DNA of 24,464 nucleotides from DUZB01 sp964407525 (GTDB lineage Bacteria > Desulfobacterota > DSM-4660 > Desulfatiglandales > Desulfatiglandaceae), in NCBI GenBank assembly GCA_964407525.1, contig CAYOWC010000039.1:1-24464 (forward strand), written 5' to 3'. Numbering within the stretch: position 1 is the stretch's first letter; each line of letters starts with the position of its first letter. The notes below the pieces were generated by a model. It worked only from the letters and a program-made list of their open reading frames with translations, was not told the DNA's origin and did no database searches. A program made the position numbers and the translations under genes. Positions 7,800 through 15,300 of this stretch are shown one piece after another.

Positions 7800-8420
7800 A
7801 TGAGAAAAGGAAGTCTCTTATTAATGGATAAAGATCCTTTTTTTCGAGGGGACATTGTCAACAGTCTCGAAAATGAAGGCTATGAAATTACAGTCTCCGA
7901 AAACGGACAAAAAGCCATTCAATTATTGGATAGTAATAGATTTGATCTGGTCATTACAGGATTGGAAGGAGGTCCCGTTGACGGGATTGGAGTATTAAAA
8001 AGTGCAAAGAAAAATCATCCTGAAACCATGGTTATCATCCTTACTTCACACGCCGATATGCGCTTAGCAATTAAAGCCCTTCAACATGGTGCGGATGATT
8101 ACATCCTCAAACCCTGCGAAACTGAAGAAATACATTACCGGGTTGAAAAGTGCATGGAGAAACAGAAAATAAAGCGAAAAATCGCCATCTATGAAAACAT
8201 GCTTTCCATATGCAGGAGGTGTAAAAGAATCAAAGAATTGGATTTAAAGAGAGATGACCCTGTAAAATGGATACCGGTTGAAAACTATATTCAGAAACAG
8301 ACGCGGCTGAAAATGAAGAGCACATATTGTACTGAATGTGCTGCCGGATTTGCCCAGCTTGGCATCGATATCGGGGTAGACGCCGATATGGAGGTAGACT
8401 TTGAAAACAAGGAGGGATAG
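7800..8420 (+). CDS. Degenerate receiver (pseudo-response regulator) with C-terminal four-Cys module
   Basis: This 206-aa protein has a CheY-like receiver at about 1-120, then a C-terminal module with C138, C141, C177 and C180. Aligned without gaps to its neighbour (8423-9028), the phospho-acceptor position is Gly54 (VITGLEG) where the paralog has Asp54 (VITDLAM). The acidic pair is also altered (D10-K11-D12), whereas T82 and K104 (YILKP) remain. It therefore cannot be phosphorylated in the normal way and may signal constitutively, bind a partner, or sense something else. No DNA-binding or output enzyme domain is visible; the paired CxxC motifs could bind zinc. The ATG at 7800 has a poor Shine-Dalgarno sequence. 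A better-placed AAGGAAG precedes the ATG at 7824, but alignment with the paralog supports 7800. Transcription passes through the riboswitch and terminator upstream. Confidence 0.85.
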   Translation: MRKGSLLLMDKDPFFRGDIVNSLENEGYEITVSENGQKAIQLLDSNRFDLVITGLEGGPVDGIGVLKSAKKNHPETMVIILTSHADMRLAIKALQHGADDYILKPCETEEIHYRVEKCMEKQKIKRKIAIYENMLSICRRCKRIKELDLKRDDPVKWIPVENYIQKQTRLKMKSTYCTECAAGFAQLGIDIGVDADMEVDFENKEG

Positions 8421-8422
8421 CC

Positions 8423-9028
8423 ATGAGAAAACGCTCAATTTTGCTTGTGGATGATGACTATTTTGTCCTCAACGGGATAGGGAAGTATCTTTCCAACAAA
8501 GGATATGAGGTTATCACTGCCGATAGTGGCGAAAAAGGAGTGGAATTGCTGGATGAAATGAGTTTTGACATGGTCATAACCGACCTGGCCATGGAAAAAA
8601 TCAATGGGATTGGTATGCTGAAAAAGACCAAAGAAGTCAGTCCTGATACGATGGTCATTATTCTTACCGGCTACGGCAATCTAAATTCAGCTATTGAAGC
8701 AATACGTTCTGACGCCGATGATTACATTCTAAAGCCATGTGAACCCTTGAAAATAGGGACAAGAGTATCCCAATGTTTTGAAAAATTCGAGCTTGCCCTG
8801 AAAATCAAATCTTATGAGAATATTTTACCGGTTTGCTGCGTCTGCAAAAAAATAAGAGACGATTCAGGGAGGGAACCCGGTACCGGAAAATGGCTGGAAC
8901 TCGAAAGCTATATCCGGGATAAAGGGGGAATAGATGTAACATCCTCTTACTGCCCGGAATGCGCCAGAGAGGCTGAGGCTGAAATTGACAGGGAACTGGA
9001 AAGATGGGGAAATCCGTCAGTCTTTTAG
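8423..9028 (+). CDS. Response regulator with intact receiver and C-terminal four-Cys module
   Basis: The 201-aa product starts with a complete receiver: acidic D10/D11, phospho-acceptor D54, T82 and K104. A C-terminal module follows, with C138 and C141 (VCCVCKKIRDD), then C177 and C180 (YCPECA), joined by a conserved W-x-ExYI stretch. I know this CxxCKKIRDD...CPECA tail from many Desulfobacterota signalling proteins; its role is not established to my knowledge, and zinc binding is inferred from the cysteines. It has no HTH, GGDEF or EAL domain. It starts 2 bp after the preceding receiver with a strong RBS (AAGGAGG), so both are co-expressed under the riboswitch. The two genes are clearly a tandem duplication. 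Confidence 0.92.
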   Translation: MRKRSILLVDDDYFVLNGIGKYLSNKGYEVITADSGEKGVELLDEMSFDMVITDLAMEKINGIGMLKKTKEVSPDTMVIILTGYGNLNSAIEAIRSDADDYILKPCEPLKIGTRVSQCFEKFELALKIKSYENILPVCCVCKKIRDDSGREPGTGKWLELESYIRDKGGIDVTSSYCPECAREAEAEIDRELERWGNPSVF

Positions 9029-9079
9029 ACTGAAGTTCTCTTTAAAAATCTGACCTGTACGGCCAAACAGTATCGCCAT

Positions 9080-9313
9080 TTATCCTCCCTCAAGCGGCGG
9101 AAAAAATACCAGTTCCTCTCCAGGCTGGAGATTCCGGCCCAGAGTGCAGTGACGGCCATTGATCATAGTGATTACTCCGGAATTCAGAGGAACTTGAAGT
9201 TTTTCCAGAACAAATGCCACAGTTGCGTTATCCGGAACGGTCAGTTTCCCCCCGGCTGGGAGGTGAACGGTAAACCGCCTCAACGTCGCATATCCCTTGA
9301 CCTTGATGTTCAT
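9080..9313 (-). CDS. MoaD/ThiS-family sulfur-carrier protein
   Basis: This 77-aa beta-grasp protein ends in Gly-Gly (FFPPLEGG), the C-terminal tail that is adenylated and thiocarboxylated in MoaD and ThiS. It supplies sulfur for the dithiolene of the molybdo- or tungstopterin cofactor. Its position divergent from an aldehyde:ferredoxin oxidoreductase gene, a tungstopterin enzyme, suggests a dedicated MoaD for that cofactor rather than thiamine synthesis. A longer frame could begin at a GTG at 9345-9349, but the ATG at 9313 has GCGGGG upstream and matches family length (about 75-90 aa). It converges with the receiver gene that ends at 9028; no terminator is evident in the 51-bp gap. Confidence 0.85.
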   Translation of the reverse strand: MNIKVKGYATLRRFTVHLPAGGKLTVPDNATVAFVLEKLQVPLNSGVITMINGRHCTLGRNLQPGEELVFFPPLEGG

Positions 9314-9375
9314 TTGTTTAACGCCCCGCTTTCTGCTTTTATCATGCACAATAAATAGCCTATATCATATTTAAA

Positions 9376-9404
9376 TTGCAAGGAAAATTAATATCTGTTA
9401 TGAT
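9376..9404 (+). promoter_or_regulatory. Sigma-70-type promoter for the aldehyde oxidoreductase gene
   Basis: TTGCAA (9376-9381) and TATGAT (9399-9404) are separated by exactly 17 bp. Each matches its consensus at five of six positions. Predicted start is near 9411, giving a leader of about 25 nt that holds the RBS AGGAGG (9421-9426). It lies in the divergent gap with the MoaD-like gene. Confidence 0.65.
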
Positions 9405-9435
9405 TAGGAAAAATACAAATAGGAGGCGTTGGGCC

Positions 9436-11268
9436 ATGGGAACTATGGGCAGGATTCTGAGAGTTGACTTAAAAAACGGTGTCGTTCGATATGAGGATTT
9501 AAATCGAAAATGGGCGCACGATTTTGTCGGCGGCAGGGGTCTGGGCATGCGGTACCTTTTTGAGGAGGTCGATCCCATGTGTGATCCCATGGGACCCGGG
9601 AACAAACTGATCATGATGACGGGACCGCTTACTGGAACTTCAGCTCCTACGGGGGCCCGCTACATGGTAATGACCAAATCTCCTCTTACCGGGGCCGTCA
9701 CTTGCTCTAATTCAGGCGGGCATTTTCCAACCATGCTCAAAAAGACCGGGATTGACGGCATTATTTTTGAAGATTGCGCCGATACCCCCGTCTATCTCTA
9801 TGTCACAAATCATTGTGCTGAACTCAGGAGTGCGAAACATCTCTGGGGAAAAGACACTCATCAGACCACTGATATTTTAAAGAATGAGACCGATAAAAAA
9901 GCAAAAATTGCCTGCATCGGGCCTGCCGGAGAAAACGGCGTGCTGTTTGCCAGTATCATGAATGACAAGGATCGCGCTGCCGGTCGATCAGGGGTGGGAG
10001 CCGTGATGGGCGCCAAGGGACTGAAAGCCGTGGCGGTACTCGGCGATCTGGAAGTGCCGTTGGCCGATAAGGTCTCTTTTCAAAAGCACGTAAAAACCTA
10101 TGCTGCAAAATTTAAAGAGAACCTCAAAGGCCAACCTCCGCAGCTTCGAACCTACGGCACTGCGATTACGGTTATCGGTACTCAGAACGCAGGTGTTTTC
10201 CCCACTCGTAACTTTCAGCAGGGCACGTTTGAGAAATGGGAAGATATCGGAGGAGAAGCCCTCACCGAAAAATTTCTGGTAAAACCTGTCGCCTGTTTCA
10301 GTTGTCCCATCGCATGCGGACGTATGACCCGAATTAAAGAAGGACCTTATCAGGGGGAAGGAGAAGGTCCGGAATATGAAACCGTCTATGCCCTTGGCAG
10401 TAACTGTGGGATCGGTGATCTGGCAGCCCTGACCAAGGCCAATTACATATGCAACGAGATGGGCATGGACACCATCAGCATGGGCGCTACCGTGGCTTGC
10501 GCCATGGAAATGTACGAAAAGGGCATTCTGAGCGAATCTGAAATAGGACGTCCCCTCCCATTTGGAGATGCCGAGGGCCTCGTTGAAATGTGCCGGAAAA
10601 CCGCTGCCATAGAAGGCTTTGGAAAACAACTGGCCAAAGGTAGCCTCAAGCTTGCAACAGCTCATGGATGTCCGGATCTGGCTGTTGTTTCGAAAGGCCA
10701 GGAATTTGCAGGCTATGATCCGAGGGGAGAAAAAGGCATGGGTCTCGCGTATGCCACCAGCAATATCGGTGCAACACATATGCGGGGAGACCCGGCCTAC
10801 ATCGAACTGCTCGGGGTCCCCATGCTCGTAGATCCCCTGGAACTTGAGGGCAAAGCTCAACTGGTCAAAGACTGGCAAGATGTTTTTGCGCTCATCGATT
10901 CTGCCGGACTCTGCGTGTTTTTTTGCGTTCGAAATCTGGTGACGCCCACCAGAGACATCCGCCCCGACGGTCTTTTAAAACTGCTCAACGCCGCCACTGG
11001 CGCGAAATATGACGTAGACACTTTGGTGCAGGCGGGGGAGCGAATCATCAGTCTGGAAAGGCTTTTCCTGAAAAGGGCGGGGTTCGGCGCCAAGGATGAT
11101 ACCCTTCCGAAACGGATTACGGAGGAACCCCTCCCGGACGGCCCAGCCAAAGGCCATGTGTGCGAGCTGGACAGGATGCTACCTGATTATTACACACTTC
11201 GCGGATGGACAGATGATGGTTGTCCTGGAACTGAGACCCTGAAAAACCTGGGCCTTGATGGTCTTTGA
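9436..11268 (+). CDS. aor: Tungsten-containing aldehyde:ferredoxin oxidoreductase
   Basis: This 610-aa protein is full length for the AOR family. It oxidises aldehydes to acids, or runs in reverse, with a tungsto-bispterin cofactor and one [4Fe-4S] cluster, passing electrons to ferredoxin in the cytoplasm. The cluster ligands are C287, C290, C294 (CFSCPIAC) and C493 in the DSAGLC motif. E313 and H448 (ATHMRGD) match, to the residue number, the active-site Glu and His I recall for Pyrococcus furiosus AOR. The ATG at 9436 follows a strong AGGAGG; an upstream TTG at 9376 overlaps the promoter and is rejected. It is divergent from a MoaD-like gene and followed after 113 bp by a beta-keto acid cleavage enzyme. 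A likely job is oxidising an aldehyde released in the pathway; the substrate is not readable from sequence. Confidence 0.95.
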   Translation: MGTMGRILRVDLKNGVVRYEDLNRKWAHDFVGGRGLGMRYLFEEVDPMCDPMGPGNKLIMMTGPLTGTSAPTGARYMVMTKSPLTGAVTCSNSGGHFPTMLKKTGIDGIIFEDCADTPVYLYVTNHCAELRSAKHLWGKDTHQTTDILKNETDKKAKIACIGPAGENGVLFASIMNDKDRAAGRSGVGAVMGAKGLKAVAVLGDLEVPLADKVSFQKHVKTYAAKFKENLKGQPPQLRTYGTAITVIGTQNAGVFPTRNFQQGTFEKWEDIGGEALTEKFLVKPVACFSCPIACGRMTRIKEGPYQGEGEGPEYETVYALGSNCGIGDLAALTKANYICNEMGMDTISMGATVACAMEMYEKGILSESEIGRPLPFGDAEGLVEMCRKTAAIEGFGKQLAKGSLKLATAHGCPDLAVVSKGQEFAGYDPRGEKGMGLAYATSNIGATHMRGDPAYIELLGVPMLVDPLELEGKAQLVKDWQDVFALIDSAGLCVFFCVRNLVTPTRDIRPDGLLKLLNAATGAKYDVDTLVQAGERIISLERLFLKRAGFGAKDDTLPKRITEEPLPDGPAKGHVCELDRMLPDYYTLRGWTDDGCPGTETLKNLGLDGL

Positions 11269-11281
11269 TGGGTTTATGCAC

Positions 11282-11304
11282 AACTCTTAAAAGCTTTAAA
11301 AGTT
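11282..11304. repeat. Short AT-rich inverted repeat between AOR and BKACE genes
   Basis: AACTCTTAAA and TTTAAAAGTT (arms of 10 bp, one mismatch) flank AGC. No T-run follows, so it is not a standard terminator. It could be an operator or an RNA processing hairpin. The rest of the 113-bp gap shows no clear promoter. Confidence 0.4.
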
Positions 11305-11381
11305 CAATCCCTGCCGGAACTCTGACTTTTTACGAACATCTATGCCGTTTGTTTGTTTCTAAGAATTCATAGGATAAAAAA

Positions 11382-12194
11382 ATGAAAAAATTGATGATTA
11401 CCGTTGCACCCACGGGATCACTTCCCAAAAAAAAACAGACCCCCCATGTCCCCATTACCCCTGAAGAGATCATTGAAACCGGCATCCGTTGCGAGGCGGC
11501 CGGGGCGTCGATTATCCATGTTCATGCGCGAAATCCCAAAGATGAATCCCCATCTACCGACTATCACCTTTTTGAGGAAATATACAACGGATTAAAAGAC
11601 GAAACAAACCTGATCATTCAGATCTCCACCGGGGGCCGCGCCGGGATGACCTACGAGGCCCGTTGCAAGCGACTCCGGCTTGAACCCGAGATGGCCAGTC
11701 TGACCACCGGTTCCGTCAACTTTCCTACATCGGTTTATGAGAACAGCCCTGATCTCATTGAGGCCTTGGCAAAAGATATGGTGAAATACGGCGTGAAACC
11801 TGAAATGGAGATTTTTGATTTGGGGATGATCAGCAATGCCGTTGATCTGGCGGAAAGGGGCCTTGCCAAACAGCCGCTTCATTTTGATTTTGTCATGGGC
11901 CTCAGAGGCGCCATGCCTGCCACGGTTGAAAATCTGGTGTTTTTAAAGAACACCATTCCCCTGGATGCCACCTGGACAGTGGCAGGCGTCGGGCCCGCCC
12001 AGCTTTCCATGGGAATGCATGCCATACTCATGGGGGGGCACGTACGAGTGGGCCTCGAAGACAATATTTATTTCAAACGAGGACAACTGGCAAGGAATGA
12101 AGACCTGGTGGAAAGGGTGGTCCGTTTAAGCGGAGAACTGGGTAGAGAGGTTGCAACGCCGGATGAGGCGAGAGATATCCTCGATCTGGGGTAA
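11382..12194 (+). CDS. Beta-keto acid cleavage enzyme (BKACE/DUF849 family)
   Basis: The 270-aa TIM-barrel protein belongs to the family of 3-keto-5-aminohexanoate cleavage enzyme (Kce). The family condenses a beta-keto acid with acetyl-CoA and splits it into acetoacetate and a new CoA ester. Zn-binding H46 and H48 lie in IIHVHAR, and E226 in VRVGLEDN fits the third metal ligand; ISTGGRAG forms a conserved strand-loop. Substrates range over beta-keto acids from lysine, carnitine and other catabolism; the specificity here is unknown. A weak RBS (AGGAT) precedes the ATG. The nearby aldehyde oxidoreductase on the same strand, and the thiolase and acyl-CoA genes on the other, suggest its CoA ester product enters beta-oxidation-like steps. 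A classical lysine-fermentation set (kamA, kdd) is not present in this window. Confidence 0.93.
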   Translation: MKKLMITVAPTGSLPKKKQTPHVPITPEEIIETGIRCEAAGASIIHVHARNPKDESPSTDYHLFEEIYNGLKDETNLIIQISTGGRAGMTYEARCKRLRLEPEMASLTTGSVNFPTSVYENSPDLIEALAKDMVKYGVKPEMEIFDLGMISNAVDLAERGLAKQPLHFDFVMGLRGAMPATVENLVFLKNTIPLDATWTVAGVGPAQLSMGMHAILMGGHVRVGLEDNIYFKRGQLARNEDLVERVVRLSGELGREVATPDEARDILDLG

Positions 12195-12203
12195 GGCACT
12201 CAA

Positions 12204-12456
12204 CCCAGCCCTTTCAAGGGGACTCCTAACCTGACCGATTTGGAGATAAGGCTTAGGATATTAACCTATTATTGCTGTTTGGGGTGTCAGGTGTCAGTGT
12301 TCAGGTTTCAGGAATAAAGCAATTCTATCCATTAATATTTGTTGAAACACCCTATTCCTGACACCCGACACCTGAAACCTAAATGCTCCGAAACCGATTT
12401 TCATCTATAATCCCGAACTATTACCTAGTTTCAATAACCACCTTTAAAGGGCTGGG
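12204..12456. repeat. Nested inverted repeat between convergent operons
   Basis: Outer arms at 12204-12222 and 12438-12456 match at 17 of 19 positions, with a perfect 11-bp core CCCAGCCCTTT/AAAGGGCTGGG. Inside, 12281-12316 and 12351-12380 form a second, imperfect hairpin built from GTGTCAGG and TTTCAGG units on one side and CCTGACAC/CCTGAAAC on the other, closing at AGGAATA/TATTCCT. The 303-bp gap has no supported gene. It may be a bidirectional terminator or a small repeat element of the MITE or REP type. The GTGTCAGG/TTTCAGG pattern is, from memory, common in intergenic DNA of Desulfobacterota. Confidence 0.6.
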
Positions 12457-12497
12457 CTCTCGACCTTCACAGCGAGGTATCTTCGCGAGCGGACTGA

Positions 12498-13673
12498 CTA
12501 TCTCTCCACTATGAGTGCAGTTCCCATACCACCGCCGGCGCATAAAGTTGCCAATCCGTTCTTGGCGTCCCGCCTTTCCATCTCGTAGAGAAGCGTCGTT
12601 ATGATTCTGGTTCCGGTGCAGCCCACCGGATGTCCCAAGGCAATGCCACTACCATTGACATTGGTGATCTCCCGGTTCAGGCCCATAGCTTTTTCGCAGG
12701 CCAGATATTGTGCGGCAAAGGCTTCGTTGACTTCAATCAATTCCATTTGACCGAGATTCATTCCGGCCTTTTTTAATGCTTTCTCCGTTGCATAGACGGG
12801 ACCGATACCCATGAAATCAGGGTCCACCCCCACCACAGCCGTGGAAACAATCCTTGCCAAAATCGGCACATCCAGTTCCTTCGCCTTTGTTCCACTTATG
12901 ATCAACAGACCGGAGGCTCCGTCATTGATGCCCGATGCATTACCGGCTGTGACAGTGCCTTCATCTGAGAAAGCAGGCTTCAGCGCTGACAAGCTTTCAA
13001 GGGTAGCGTCGCGTCTGGGGTGCTCATCCGTATCGAATAAAACGGTTTCTTTCCGGTTCCTTATTTCTAATGGAAAGATTTCTTTCTTGAATCGACCTTC
13101 ATCAATGGCCCGTATAGCCCGTCTATGACTCAGTAAAGATAATTCGTCCTGCTCCAGGCGGCTAACGCCGTACTTATCGGCTAGGTTCTCAGCCGTGACC
13201 CCCATGGCGGGGCCAATACCCAGGTTGGTCAGGGAATCCCACATGGAGTCTCTCATCTTCTCATGTCCGATCCTGGACCCCCATCGCATTTTATCAACCG
13301 TATAGGAGGCATTGCTCATACTGTCGGCGCCACCCGCCAGAATAACATCAGCCTCTCCGCATCTGATCTGATAATATCCCATTTGCACAGCAGACATGGA
13401 TGACGTGCAGTTCCGATGCACTGTGATACCCGGCACAGAAGTGGGCATACCCGACTTCACCGCAGCCACTCGCGCCAGATTGTTTTCAAGGTAGGTTTTT
13501 TGATAATTGCATCCCCAGATCACATCGTCCACCAATTGGGGGTCAATAACGGCGCGCTTGATCACTTCCTGCATGACGGGAATAGTCAGATCCAGGGCGC
13601 TCAGAGTCCTGAGACCACCGCCGTGTTTCCCTATTGCTGTCCTGCATGCACTGGCGATAAAAACATCTTCCAT
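12498..13673 (-). CDS. Thiolase (acetyl-CoA acetyltransferase family)
   Basis: The 391-aa thiolase has nucleophile C89 in the unusual setting HRNCTSSMS, the VNEAFA motif (about 315-320), H348 in GHPVGCTG, and the base C378 in LCAGGGMG. It cleaves a 3-ketoacyl-CoA with CoA, or condenses two acyl-CoAs. The ATG at 13673 has GAGGAG at good distance; the frame could extend to a TTG at 13745, but nothing supports this. It is the last gene of the minus-strand operon, 91 bp after the TetR gene, and faces the plus-strand BKACE gene across the inverted repeat. With the upstream ligase and crotonase it forms the thiolytic end of a beta-oxidation-like route; a 3-hydroxyacyl-CoA dehydrogenase and an acyl-CoA dehydrogenase are absent from the window. 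Confidence 0.94.
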   Translation of the reverse strand: MEDVFIASACRTAIGKHGGGLRTLSALDLTIPVMQEVIKRAVIDPQLVDDVIWGCNYQKTYLENNLARVAAVKSGMPTSVPGITVHRNCTSSMSAVQMGYYQIRCGEADVILAGGADSMSNASYTVDKMRWGSRIGHEKMRDSMWDSLTNLGIGPAMGVTAENLADKYGVSRLEQDELSLLSHRRAIRAIDEGRFKKEIFPLEIRNRKETVLFDTDEHPRRDATLESLSALKPAFSDEGTVTAGNASGINDGASGLLIISGTKAKELDVPILARIVSTAVVGVDPDFMGIGPVYATEKALKKAGMNLGQMELIEVNEAFAAQYLACEKAMGLNREITNVNGSGIALGHPVGCTGTRIITTLLYEMERRDAKNGLATLCAGGGMGTALIVER

Positions 13674-13764
13674 AATGGGCAACTCCTCGGCCAAAAAATA
13701 ACTATAGATAAATGGATTAAATAAACCACTTAAGGATTTTCTCAATTACGATTTTGGGAAACCC

Positions 13765-14436
13765 TTAAAAAGCTGTCCCGTTTCCGGATAGTTGTATGGA
13801 ATGATTCCCTGCTTCAACTTCGTCCCTATTAGATTCGAAAAGCTTTGCGCCCATGAGACCATTGCAGGTAAAATCAAAAATGAAGTCAGACAATTCGTTG
13901 ACGGTAGCTCCCTTCTTAGGATGAAACCAGACCCTACTGCGAGTAATCATAGAAGCCACCATGAAACCTCCAAATTTGACATTTTTTTCCTGGAAATATC
14001 CCGCATCTACACCTCGCTGAAGTACTTTTCTAATGATTCGGTCGTAAAGATCTCGGTAGGCTACAATCTCCTCCCGTTTGCGAGGCGACAATTTGTCCAG
14101 ACTCGAATCAAACAAAAGGCCTGCGGATCGTCTGTAACTTAATGTAACCTTCAGATGCCATTTTATGATATGTTTGAGCTGTTCCAAAGGAGGAGTTTCT
14201 TCATCGTCTTCAATATGACGAATCGGATCTACAATTTTTTCCATCTCTTCCCGAAGCACCTGGCAGAGTATTTCCTCTTTGCTGACAAAGAAATTGTAGA
14301 TATTGGCCGGCCTGCATCCATAGGCTTTCGCGATGTCCCGCATGCCCGTAGCATTGTACCCTTTATCCCAGAACAGCTTTCTCGCAACATTAAGCATCTT
14401 GGCCTTCTGCAAACCGGCTTTTGAACGGGTTGGCAT
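13765..14436 (-). CDS. TetR-family transcriptional regulator
   Basis: The 223-aa protein has a typical TetR N-terminal HTH at about 10-57 (core GMRDIAKAYGCRPANIYNFFVSKEEIL split over helices 2-4) and a ligand-binding C-terminal region about 70-200. Regulators of this kind in acyl-CoA operons usually repress and are released by an acyl-CoA. The ATG at 14436 shares one base with the TGA of the crotonase gene (TGATG), so it is translated as part of the operon it probably controls. A GTG one codon earlier is possible. A candidate operator lies over the operon promoter at 21997-22017. The effector is unknown. Confidence 0.92.
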   Translation of the reverse strand: MPTRSKAGLQKAKMLNVARKLFWDKGYNATGMRDIAKAYGCRPANIYNFFVSKEEILCQVLREEMEKIVDPIRHIEDDEETPPLEQLKHIIKWHLKVTLSYRRSAGLLFDSSLDKLSPRKREEIVAYRDLYDRIIRKVLQRGVDAGYFQEKNVKFGGFMVASMITRSRVWFHPKKGATVNELSDFIFDFTCNGLMGAKLFESNRDEVEAGNHSIQLSGNGTAF

Positions 14437-15203
14437 CACTTACTTTTCCCTTCCACAAACTCGCTCAAACGTTTCTTCGTATCGCGGCTATCGAAGCAGA
14501 GACTGATCAGTTCGTTTTCATATTCATAGGCCGTGTCCAGATCAACCTTTTCGGCGATCTTTTTCAAAGCCTTGCTCAACCGCACGGCCACTGCCGATTT
14601 TTTGACAATGTTCCGGGCGTACCCAATCACCACTTGGTCAAATTCCTTCTCCGGCACACAGCGGGTAATAAGGCCGATGTTTTCCGCCTCCGCAGCTGAA
14701 ATGGTACGACCAGTGATCACCAGATCCCAAGCGCGGCGCGCTCCCACCAGATGCATAAGCCGAGGAAGCCCCCCCAAAATGCCGAGATTTACCTCCTGTT
14801 GGCCGAAGCGGGACTCCGGGGTGGCAAAAACCAAATCGCAGTTCATGGCCATGATGTTGCCGCCGCCGTAGGCCACTCCCCGCACCGCCGCCAAAAACAC
14901 TTTTTCGCTGCTGGTCATGACACGGGCCAGACGGCGCAGATAGGAGGTGTAGTGGCGAAAATCCAGGGGGCCCATTCCAGCCATCTGTTCGATATCAGCT
15001 CCAGCGATGAAAGCGCGTTTGCCGGCGCTGTCCACAATGATCACCTGAACATCTTCGCGCAGGTCCAAAGCCTCAAAGACACGGCAGCATTCCTTGAGCA
15101 CCTCAAGATTGAGGGCGTTTAGTTTCTGGGGCCTGTCAAGGGTGACCCTGACGACTCCCTGTTCCTCCTCGAGGATTTTCAGATACAAATTTTCTTCAGA
15201 CAT
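14436..15203 (-). CDS. Enoyl-CoA hydratase/isomerase (crotonase) family protein lacking one catalytic Glu
   Basis: This 255-aa crotonase has the oxyanion-hole motif FIAGADI (65-71) and a GGGNIMAMNCD segment (113-123). In enoyl-CoA hydratase this segment reads GGGCELAM, with the first catalytic Glu (E144 in the rat enzyme). Here that position is Ile117, while the second Glu (E164 equivalent) is present as E137 in FGQQEV. Hydration by the usual two-Glu mechanism is therefore doubtful; an isomerase, decarboxylase, dehalogenase-like or ring-hydrolase role fits equally. The ATG at 15203 has AAAGGGA upstream; the frame runs open to 15404 into the livF 3' end, which is spurious. It overlaps the TetR gene by one base and lies 97 bp after livF. 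Confidence 0.92.
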   Translation of the reverse strand: MSEENLYLKILEEEQGVVRVTLDRPQKLNALNLEVLKECCRVFEALDLREDVQVIIVDSAGKRAFIAGADIEQMAGMGPLDFRHYTSYLRRLARVMTSSEKVFLAAVRGVAYGGGNIMAMNCDLVFATPESRFGQQEVNLGILGGLPRLMHLVGARRAWDLVITGRTISAAEAENIGLITRCVPEKEFDQVVIGYARNIVKKSAVAVRLSKALKKIAEKVDLDTAYEYENELISLCFDSRDTKKRLSEFVEGKSK

Positions 15204-15300
15204 AGATGTCCCTTTTAAAATGGTTTGCCAACCCACGCGGGGGACCAGGCGTTGTTCCTCTCTCAGATGATGCCGCCACTCTGATAAACATCTTCTGCTG

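Noticed and set aside
1..9028. Histidine kinase at 1-1292 as cognate partner of the receivers at 7800-9028
   Set aside because: They are separated by six kilobases of metabolic genes and have separate regulation; no sequence evidence supports pairing.
11382..13673. Classical lysine fermentation cluster suggested by the Kce-like BKACE and the saccharopine-dehydrogenase-like gene
   Set aside because: Lysine aminomutases, 3,5-diaminohexanoate dehydrogenase and the butyryl-CoA transferase genes are not in the window, and the BKACE family is multi-specific.
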